A stretch of 18,046 nucleotides of DNA from Treponema sp. (GTDB lineage: Bacteria > Spirochaetota > Spirochaetia > Treponematales > Treponemataceae). Positions 7,644-14,269 of this stretch are shown in pieces. Both the position numbers and the translations under genes were made by a program. The stretch lies in assembly GCA_016293645.1 (NCBI GenBank), contig JAEDDW010000033.1:1-18046 (forward strand). Direction: 5' to 3'. Positions within the stretch are counted from its first letter, which is position 1. The number at the start of each line of letters is the position of its first letter. Under the pieces are notes generated by a model, which did no database searches, was not told where the DNA came from, and worked only from the letters and a program-made list of their open reading frames with translations.

Positions 7644-8173
7644 CTTACCGTAATCCTGCCCAATATATTTTCCTGAGGAACAAAACCGTAGGTTCTGGAA
7701 TCAATTGAATTGGAATAGTTGTCACCAATTGCAAGAATGGTTCCTTCAGGTACAGAAGTAGTTTCTTTCAACAGATTGTATTGCAATTCTGTCAACGGGT
7801 ACTCTTTCTTGTTTGCAGTCAAAGTATATCCCGATTCAGTTGAATATTCTAGTATAGTGTTTTCTATGGCGACGCATCGTTTTACCACAAGTCTGTTCTT
7901 ATAGAGGAAAACAACAATGTCGTTTTCTTGTGGACTGTTCCAGCTGAACAGACGGCTGCTTCCAAAAGGTTCGGTGATTCCATAGGCAAGCTTGTTGACG
8001 AAAATTTTCTGACCATCGGATAGGGTAGGTTCCATTGATTTTCCCTGGACTTCAAGTATGTCGAGAAAGAAAAATTTTATTATGATGCCTATACAGATGC
8101 CTGTAAGTAAAGTCAGGGCATACCTTGGGACCTTGATTTTCCTCATACCATATAATCGACAGTATTTGATCAT
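7640..8173 (-). CDS. lepB: Signal peptidase I
   Basis: Cleaves signal peptides from exported proteins at the outer face of the inner membrane. With ATG 8173 it has 177 residues; ATG 8146 (168 residues, MRKIKVPRYAL) is equally possible because neither has a strong Shine-Dalgarno. One membrane segment lies at about 18-38 (YALTLLTGICIGIIIKFFFLDIL). Then come the catalytic Ser46 in GKSMEPT, Lys98 in LVVKRC, and the late box GDN..NSIDSR (150-160). The frame runs open to 8326, but the extra N-terminus would overlap the divergent M23 gene and is not family-like. It leads the lepB-ftsI-maf operon, with its stop overlapping the ftsI start. Family members often have two N-terminal membrane segments; only one is visible here. 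Confidence 0.9.
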   Translation of the reverse strand: MIKYCRLYGMRKIKVPRYALTLLTGICIGIIIKFFFLDILEVQGKSMEPTLSDGQKIFVNKLAYGITEPFGSSRLFSWNSPQENDIVVFLYKNRLVVKRCVAIENTILEYSTESGYTLTANKKEYPLTELQYNLLKETTSVPEGTILAIGDNYSNSIDSRTYGFVPQENILGRITVR

Positions 8174-8243
8174 TTTTTTAGGTCGCAGACAATTAATTTC
8201 TGTTTCTCTAATATTGCTTCGTTTTTCTGTCGATAATTGGAAT
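8174..8243. promoter_or_regulatory. Divergent promoter region between lepB and the M23 peptidase gene
   Basis: About 70 bp of AT-rich DNA must hold promoters for both directions. On the + strand a weak pair CAGACA (8186-8191), 17 bp, TAATAT (8209-8214) would start near 8221. On the - strand a weak TTATCG, 17 bp, TATTAG can be drawn. Neither is strong. Confidence 0.3.
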
Positions 8244-9446
8244 ATGGAAGTAATTGATTGTTTTGAAATCAGCGGCAGACCACGTGTAAGAAAGCCAAGG
8301 GCAAAGGCTGTTGCTTTGAACTCCAAAAGACAGGTAAAGAGAAATCCGGTGTTCTCTTATGGAAATGACGGGTTTGAAAAATCAAAGATATCTCTCGCAT
8401 CAGTTTTAAGAAACATCAAGGCCAATTGCATTCTTCTTTGCAAGAATGTAAGACAGAGCGCAAAAATCATGCTTGTTGTTCCGGCTACGGTGCTGCTCTG
8501 TGCTGTTCCTTACGGAGTGTCAAAAATTATTTCCTGGCAGAACAGTTTTGTACATCAGCTTGATATGACTTCTTCTGTAAATTCAGAGGCGGAACTCCTT
8601 GATGGTGCCATGACTGAATTCGCTTTTGGAAAAACAAGTTATTACGACAGCGATGGAAACATCTTTGACGAAGACAGCGTGAAGCTTGTTTCATCAGCAA
8701 AGAATCTGAAGCAGGCTGTAAGTTTCCAGAATTATACAGTGAAGGCAGGTGACACCATCAGCGGAATCTGCCAGAAATTTGGGCTGTCAAACATTTCGAC
8801 ATTGATCGCCGTAAACAACATCGGCAACGTTCGTTCCGTCTATACAGGACAGAAACTGAAGGTTCCTTCCGCAGACGGACTTATTCATACTGTCGCAAAA
8901 AATGAATCCATAGGTTCAATCGCAAAAAAATATAATGCTTCCGTGACAGATATCATTGATACAAATGATCTGTCTTCTGAAGTTCTTATAGAAGGAACAT
9001 CACTTTTTATTCCAGGGGCAAGACTTGATTCAAATACACTTCAGAAAGCAATGGGAGAAATTTTCACAAATCCATTGAAGTGCAAGTACAGGATCACATC
9101 AAGATTTGGATATAGGCTTGATCCTATCACCGGAGTTGCTTCGACACACAAAGGCGTTGATCTTGCCTGCCCTACAGGAACTCCAATCTATGCGGCCCGC
9201 AGCGGAAAAGTACTCAAGTCGTCTTTTTCACCTCTCTATGGAAACTATGTTGTCATTGAACATGTGGATGGTTATCAGACACTGTATGCCCATATGAGCA
9301 AATCCCTGGCAAAGAAAGGTGACAGGGTTTCTCAGGGAACAAAAATCGGTCTTGTTGGAAGCACTGGATATTCAACTGGCGCACACCTCCACCTGACAGT
9401 ATATAAAAACTCAAAGCCAATTGATCCTTTCACGGTTCTAAAATAA
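8244..9446 (+). CDS. Membrane-anchored LysM/M23 peptidoglycan endopeptidase
   Basis: 400 residues from ATG 8244. The open frame extends back to 8058, but that part overlaps lepB and looks noncoding. A basic cytoplasmic tail (about 1-72) precedes one membrane segment (about 75-93, KIMLVVPATVLLCAVPYGV). LysM 1 (about 163-209, NYTVKAGDTISGICQKFG) and LysM 2 (about 214-258, IHTVAKNESIGSIAKKY) should bind peptidoglycan glycan. The M23 domain (about 283-400) has HKGVD (H302, D306), H350 in YAHMS and HLH (381-383), so the zinc and catalytic residues are intact. It probably cuts peptide cross-links during growth or division. The next gene follows after 17 bp on the same strand, so the two likely form an operon. 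Confidence 0.9.
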   Translation: MEVIDCFEISGRPRVRKPRAKAVALNSKRQVKRNPVFSYGNDGFEKSKISLASVLRNIKANCILLCKNVRQSAKIMLVVPATVLLCAVPYGVSKIISWQNSFVHQLDMTSSVNSEAELLDGAMTEFAFGKTSYYDSDGNIFDEDSVKLVSSAKNLKQAVSFQNYTVKAGDTISGICQKFGLSNISTLIAVNNIGNVRSVYTGQKLKVPSADGLIHTVAKNESIGSIAKKYNASVTDIIDTNDLSSEVLIEGTSLFIPGARLDSNTLQKAMGEIFTNPLKCKYRITSRFGYRLDPITGVASTHKGVDLACPTGTPIYAARSGKVLKSSFSPLYGNYVVIEHVDGYQTLYAHMSKSLAKKGDRVSQGTKIGLVGSTGYSTGAHLHLTVYKNSKPIDPFTVLK

Positions 9447-9475
9447 CCGGTTCTTAAGAGAATATGGAGACGAAA

Positions 9476-11698
9476 ATGAAGAATAAAAAACTGCTGATTT
9501 TTTTCCTGGGCATAATAATTTTGATTTCAGCTTCTCATGTCTACGCAAAGGTTAGATATGATGGAATCGATTTAAACCCTGATGGCAGAATTCTGTATAC
9601 TTCTGTTCGACATGTGCCGGGAGTTCCTGATTACAAGAGTCTGTATTGCGCCAGACTTGGTGAAGAGAGGATCAATGGAATTCCTGAGATTCTTACATGC
9701 TTTCCTGAAAGAATGGAACTCCTTTGTGATGAAAAAGTTCTTCAGATCAGAAACATGAACGGCATTTCAAGATTCAGCATTGATGACGGAAAAATCATGC
9801 ATATTACGGAAAACAGCAGACTTTCAAAGTCCTACGCAAGAACCTATCCGGTTTCCGTAAGCTGCGATGGAAAATGGTATTGCTGTGTGGAACGTGCTAA
9901 AAATGCCACAGGTCGACTTGTCTTGATAAATTCAAAAACCATGCTCAGAAAAATTCTTGTTGAGAATGTTGATATTGATTATTCAGATATCAGGGTAAAA
10001 TGGTCTCCTGATGGAAAAGCAATCCTCTACGAGAACAACAATGCAGTTTACTTTGCTACTCCTGATGCTGTCTTTAAAAATCTGCAGATCAATGAAACTT
10101 TCAGAAAGATCGGCGACGGAACAATTGAAAGCGTTCAGTGGACGCAGGACAGAAAAATAATCTATCTGAAAAATGACATCGTCTATAAGATCGAACAGAA
10201 TGAACTTTATACCCGCGGTTTATATTCAACTCTTGTCGGAAGCGGTGAAATCATCGGAAGACTTCCTGTCTCCTTTGACGGGATCAGAGACAAATTCTGG
10301 TGCAACTCAAATGGAAGTAAACTTGCAGTAATTTCCAATGGTAACATTCTGTCTCTCTATTCCATGAACCAGAAAGAAAAGAATGACTACATTAAAATCG
10401 ACATGATCTATACACTCACTGAGATGAGCGGAACATGTCTCGGTCATAGAATTTTCTGGAACGGAGACAAGCCTGTTCTCTGGGTCGATTCCCTTGACTA
10501 TGAATCAAATGAGAAGACAAGCAATATCTATGCGATTGAGGAAGAATTGAATTATATTTTCCAGGCAAAGAATACCATTGAGCCTGTTGTTTCTTCCGAT
10601 TTCAAAAAAATTGCCTATACAGACAACGGAACATTGCGTATATTCGATATTTCCAATATGACGGAAACTGCGTCTTATAACGATGATGATGTTGTTTCTG
10701 TCGCATGGTGTGGAAAAAATTCTCTTTACGCCGGTGGAAAAAATACAATCAGCAGATTCAATATCATCACACGTGATGTTGAACGCGTTCTTGTTTCCTC
10801 AGTAGAAAAAGCTTACTGGGAGTCAGGAATGGTGATCGCAAAGTCTGCTGATGGAAAAACAACATATTGCTACGATACTGAAAATAAGACCTGGAAAAAT
10901 TATGAACTTCCTGAAATCGTTCTAAATGCAAATGACAGGAACGGTAATTTCCGTGTCTTCCTCAGCGAAGCGGCAAATCCTGATTATGAAAATACAATCC
11001 TTGTGCGCTATCTTTCAGGAAAAGCATTGACATATTCTGTGTTCCCTGAATCTTTGAAAAATGAAAAAAAGAACAACAGGGTTGCATTGGTTTTCGATGC
11101 ACTTGAAAATTCTGAAGGGCTTGGAAATGTGCTATATATCTTGTCTGAATTTGGCATCAAAGGAACATTCTTCCTTAATGGCGAATTCATCAGAAGATAT
11201 CCACAGAAAACGCAGCTTATAGCAAACTCACGGAATGAATGTGCTTCCATGTTCTATACGACTGCAGATCTTGTTGCCGGAAATTTTGTCATTGATGACA
11301 GTTTCATCACCCGTGGTCTTGCACGCAATGAGGATGAATTCTTTGCCGCTACAAAAAAAGAACTCTCATTAATGTGGCATGCTCCTGAATATCATGACAA
11401 CGAGATCATCAGGAATGCGGGTAAATCCGCAGGATACCAGTATGTCAGTGCTTTTTCTGGAATCAATGACAAAGTGACCTATGAGATTTCTGCAAAAACA
11501 GATGTTGAATATAAGTCTGCAAGTGAACTGATAGACTTGATTACGGAAGAACTTCATGACGGAATGATAATTCCGGTTTCAATAGGAAAAACTTCTGGCA
11601 CCAGAAAAGATTATCTGTATGAAAAACTGGATCTTCTCATATCTGCAATTCTTGACAAGGGTTATGAAATTACAGATGTGAGAGGTCTAAAGCAGTGA
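9476..11698 (+). CDS. Exported beta-propeller protein with NodB-like polysaccharide deacetylase domain lacking metal ligands
   Basis: 740 residues from ATG 9476, chosen because GGAG lies 6 nt upstream; an in-frame ATG at 9464 would add only METK. A signal peptide ends near residue 24 (LLIFFLGIIILISASHVYA). Residues about 25-525 contain WD40/TolB-like strands (DLNPDGRILYTS, VKWSPDGKAILYEN, SSDFKKIAYTDNGTLRIFDIS). The last 200 residues resemble a NodB deacetylase: NNRVALVFDALENSEGLGNVLYILSEFGIKGTFFLNGEFIRRYP. The usual FDDG is FDAL, and the HxxxH zinc motif is replaced by SMFYT. The catalytic metal site therefore appears lost, and a binding or scaffold role in the periplasm is more likely than deacetylation. 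Cotranscription with the LysM/M23 gene suggests work on peptidoglycan. The end overlaps the convergent dacA gene by 12 bp. Confidence 0.8.
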   Translation: MKNKKLLIFFLGIIILISASHVYAKVRYDGIDLNPDGRILYTSVRHVPGVPDYKSLYCARLGEERINGIPEILTCFPERMELLCDEKVLQIRNMNGISRFSIDDGKIMHITENSRLSKSYARTYPVSVSCDGKWYCCVERAKNATGRLVLINSKTMLRKILVENVDIDYSDIRVKWSPDGKAILYENNNAVYFATPDAVFKNLQINETFRKIGDGTIESVQWTQDRKIIYLKNDIVYKIEQNELYTRGLYSTLVGSGEIIGRLPVSFDGIRDKFWCNSNGSKLAVISNGNILSLYSMNQKEKNDYIKIDMIYTLTEMSGTCLGHRIFWNGDKPVLWVDSLDYESNEKTSNIYAIEEELNYIFQAKNTIEPVVSSDFKKIAYTDNGTLRIFDISNMTETASYNDDDVVSVAWCGKNSLYAGGKNTISRFNIITRDVERVLVSSVEKAYWESGMVIAKSADGKTTYCYDTENKTWKNYELPEIVLNANDRNGNFRVFLSEAANPDYENTILVRYLSGKALTYSVFPESLKNEKKNNRVALVFDALENSEGLGNVLYILSEFGIKGTFFLNGEFIRRYPQKTQLIANSRNECASMFYTTADLVAGNFVIDDSFITRGLARNEDEFFAATKKELSLMWHAPEYHDNEIIRNAGKSAGYQYVSAFSGINDKVTYEISAKTDVEYKSASELIDLITEELHDGMIIPVSIGKTSGTRKDYLYEKLDLLISAILDKGYEITDVRGLKQ
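11586..11606 (-). terminator. Possible weak terminator for dacA inside the convergent gene
   Basis: On the - strand TTCTG (11606-11602) and CAGAA (11597-11593) pair around GTGC and are followed by GTTTTTCC. The stem is short, so this is tentative. It lies about 80 bp past the dacA stop. Confidence 0.3.
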
Positions 11699-13126
11699 TG
11701 CTGTCTTAGCAACAATATTTCCCCAGAGCCGGAACAATACTCCGGCCTTTTTGTTTTCTCTGTCGGCTACAAGTGGAATTTTTCTGAGGGTTTTTCCGTC
11801 CAGGGAATAATTAAGAAACCCAAGTTCCTGTCCGCACTGTATTTCTCCGTTGATGTATGGAGGAATACTTGCAGTTACTTCAATCATAGAGGCGGCTTCC
11901 TCCGGTGTTGCACCGGCGATGAACGGTACTGAAAATTTTTCATCCAGTGCCGGAACAAGTCTTATGCTTCTGTATTCTGTACCGGAACAACCGATTGTGT
12001 AATTTCTCTCTTTTCCATTTCCTTTGTAGGGGGCGAATCTTGAGAACGCAAATTCCATCAATGTCGTTCCGTCCTGGATCCTGAATTTATTCCCCTGTAC
12101 ACTTCCTCGGCCTGGACCTTTCATTGTGATTGAAATGAATCTTCTTCCGTTGCGTTCTGAAGTCAAGGCGATGTTGTATCCGCTTTCATAAATGAAACCT
12201 GTCTTGAGTCCATCGCATCCGTCCAGAAGACCTAGAAGCTTGTTTGTGTTGTACTGTATTACAGCCTGTCTGTCTCCCTGGTCTTTCTGTTCCTTCGGAA
12301 GATTTTTTTCAAGAGGGTAGCGGAGAACTTTCTGACTGTGATAGTCCTTTATTGATTCTGGGAATTTTTCAATGTATTTTCTGCAGAATGCGGCAAACTC
12401 TCTGGCTGTCGTAATATTTTTTTCACTGTATCCGCTGGATTCGACGAAATGGGTTTTTTTTAAGCCAAGATCACTTATAACCTTGTTCATCCTTTCAACA
12501 AAGGATTCCATGTCCTTGCATATGTATGTTGCGACTGCTATGGAAGCATCGTTTCCGCTTGCAATGGCAAGTCCAAGAAGCAGTTCACGTAGTGTTACAG
12601 ACTGTCCCTGCGCAAGGAACATGATGGAAGCATCTGATGGAAGGTTTACTGCCCAGCTCTCCTTTGGAAGCGGTACTGTGTCGTCCAGGGATACTTCTCC
12701 ATTTGCGACAGCCTCAAACACCACGTACATTTCGACCAGTTTTGTCATTGATGCCGGCGGAATAAGCATGTCCGCGTTTTTTTCAAAGAGTATGTTGCCT
12801 GTATCCTTGTCGATGATTATGGCGCTTTCAGCATTTATGAACAGATCCGCCGGGATTGTCTTGTATGGCAAAGGAGTGACAATTTTTGTCCTTGAAGGAT
12901 AGTTTTGATTCAATGTGTCTTCCAGAAGTTCCGTCTGTGCTGTATTCAACGGCATAGGATCTTTTGGATTTACAAGGGAATGTACTGAAAATCCAAGTGC
13001 TGAAAAAAAAGTGATGAGAATCAATAATGATGCTGTAAGAATTATTCTTAGCCTTACGTATTTTCTTTTTGAGGTTTCAAACTCAATTGTATCGCTGTCA
13101 AAGTAATCCGGATAAAATGATTCCAT
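11687..13126 (-). CDS. dacA: D-alanyl-D-alanine carboxypeptidase (PBP5/6-like)
   Basis: 479 residues; trims the terminal D-Ala from peptidoglycan stem peptides in the periplasm. I chose ATG 13126: AGGA lies 7 nt upstream and the aroC stop is 2 bp before it. The longer open frame to 13222 lies inside aroC. The short cytoplasmic tail is acidic (MESFYPDYFDSDTIEFE). A membrane segment at about 26-48 (RIILTASLLILITFFSALGF) makes an N-terminal anchor instead of a cleaved signal plus C-terminal amphipathic helix. Active-site motifs are complete: SxxK (S126-K129, SMTK), SxN (S190-N192, SGN) and KTG (308-310). The C-terminal part (about 375-460) looks like the PBP5 C-terminal beta domain. Cotranscribed after aroC, an odd partner. 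Confidence 0.92.
   Translation of the reverse strand: MESFYPDYFDSDTIEFETSKRKYVRLRIILTASLLILITFFSALGFSVHSLVNPKDPMPLNTAQTELLEDTLNQNYPSRTKIVTPLPYKTIPADLFINAESAIIIDKDTGNILFEKNADMLIPPASMTKLVEMYVVFEAVANGEVSLDDTVPLPKESWAVNLPSDASIMFLAQGQSVTLRELLLGLAIASGNDASIAVATYICKDMESFVERMNKVISDLGLKKTHFVESSGYSEKNITTAREFAAFCRKYIEKFPESIKDYHSQKVLRYPLEKNLPKEQKDQGDRQAVIQYNTNKLLGLLDGCDGLKTGFIYESGYNIALTSERNGRRFISITMKGPGRGSVQGNKFRIQDGTTLMEFAFSRFAPYKGNGKERNYTIGCSGTEYRSIRLVPALDEKFSVPFIAGATPEEAASMIEVTASIPPYINGEIQCGQELGFLNYSLDGKTLRKIPLVADRENKKAGVLFRLWGNIVAKTASLL
11728..11757 (+). terminator. Intrinsic terminator of the M23/propeller operon, inside dacA
   Basis: On the + strand GCCGGA (11728-11733) pairs with TCCGGC (11741-11746) around a 7-nt loop and is followed by CTTTTTGTTTT. 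It lies 30 bp past the stop of the propeller gene, within the last codons of the convergent dacA. Confidence 0.7.
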
Positions 13127-13128
13127 TG

Positions 13129-14190
13129 CTAAATCCTGCTGCTTCTGTTTCTGAGAATCATGTCTGCAATGGTTATGGCTGTCATTGCTTCGATTACAGG
13201 AACAATACGTGGACAGAGACATACATCATGACGACCTTCGATGAGCATGTCGCATTCATTTCCTTCGATGTCGATAGTCTGCTGTGTCTGGTAAATGCTT
13301 GGAACAGGTTTTACTGCTGTACGGAAGACAAGATCATTTCCATTGGAAATTCCTCCAAGAATTCCTCCTGCATTGTTCGTTTCAAAAGAAGGGCCTTTTC
13401 TCATGAAGTCATTGTTTTCAAAACCGTTGCTGTCGGCTGCGTCAAATCCGCTTCCGAATTCAATACCTTTCACCGCACCGATTGAAACAACTGCATGAGC
13501 AAGCTCCGCATCAAGCTTGTCAAAAACCGGTTCCCCAAGTCCTGCCGGCAGTCCCTTTACGACACATTCAACGATTCCGCCGCATGAATTGCCCTGCTTG
13601 TGGTACTCTTCGATTTTCTGCTGCATGAGTACTGCTGCGTCCTTGTCTGCTGCACGGATCTGGTTTTTCTCGATTTCATCAAAGTCTACAACCGTTCCTT
13701 CGATTCCTGCAGCTTTTTTTGTGTATGCTGTGACAGAAATACCCATGGATTTGAGGAACATTTTTGCGAATGCACCGGCTGCAACACGTGCGCAGGTTTC
13801 TCTTCCGCTTGATCTTCCTCCGCCTCTGTAATCACGGATTCCGTATTTTTCATAGAATGTGTAGTCGGCGTGTCCTGGACGGAACTTGTTCTTGATGTTG
13901 TTGTAGTCGGAAGAATGCTGGTTTGAATTTCTTATGAGTATGGCGATTGCAGTTCCTGTTGTTCTCCCCTCGAAGATTCCGCTCAATACTTCAGCCTTGT
14001 CGTCTTCTTTTCTGTTTGTTACGGCTGCACTTTTTGCTCCCGGCTTTCTTCGGTCCATTTCATGCTGAAGGAAATTTTCGTCAAAGGAGATTCCTGAAGG
14101 GCATCCATCGATGATGCAGCCAAGACCTGCGCCGTGGCTTTCTCCAAATGTTGTGACTTTGAAAATCTGGCCAAAAGTATTTCCGCTCAT
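13129..14190 (-). CDS. aroC: Chorismate synthase
   Basis: 353 residues, full length for the family. Converts 5-enolpyruvylshikimate-3-phosphate to chorismate with reduced FMN, the last shikimate-pathway step. Signatures visible: TFGESHGAGLGCIIDGCP near the N-terminus, GRTTGTAIAILIRN, RPGHADYTFYEKYGIRDYRGGGRSSGRET for substrate and flavin binding, and a late GGISNGNDLVFRTAVKP. The start ATG 14190 has AGGGA 6 nt upstream. The gene follows the LuxR-type regulator after 79 bp on the same strand. No clear terminator separates them, so read-through is possible. dacA follows after 2 bp, implying cotranscription. Confidence 0.97.
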   Translation of the reverse strand: MSGNTFGQIFKVTTFGESHGAGLGCIIDGCPSGISFDENFLQHEMDRRKPGAKSAAVTNRKEDDKAEVLSGIFEGRTTGTAIAILIRNSNQHSSDYNNIKNKFRPGHADYTFYEKYGIRDYRGGGRSSGRETCARVAAGAFAKMFLKSMGISVTAYTKKAAGIEGTVVDFDEIEKNQIRAADKDAAVLMQQKIEEYHKQGNSCGGIVECVVKGLPAGLGEPVFDKLDAELAHAVVSIGAVKGIEFGSGFDAADSNGFENNDFMRKGPSFETNNAGGILGGISNGNDLVFRTAVKPVPSIYQTQQTIDIEGNECDMLIEGRHDVCLCPRIVPVIEAMTAITIADMILRNRSSRI

Positions 14191-14269
14191 AAAAAATCCC
14201 TTTTATCCTGCATTAGTTAAATTACGTTCCTAGAAAACTTAAAACATCAGTTTTTAAACTTCCTTGATT

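Noticed and set aside
8058..8243. N-terminal extension of the M23 peptidase to position 8058
   Set aside because: It lies over the conserved lepB N-terminus and its membrane segment. The translation looks like antisense noise, and the first ATG outside lepB is at 8244.
8174..8326. N-terminal extension of signal peptidase I to position 8326
   Set aside because: It would overlap the start of the divergent M23 gene, leave no promoter space, and adds residues unlike the family.
12372..12902. Open frame of 176 codons on the + strand inside dacA
   Set aside because: It is antisense to the SxxK and SxN region of a clear carboxypeptidase gene, has no family resemblance and no promoter.
14220..14269. 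Terminator between the LuxR-type gene and aroC
   Set aside because: Only a bulged AT-rich pairing (TTAAAAC with GTTTTTAA) is present. It has no GC stem, so it was not called.
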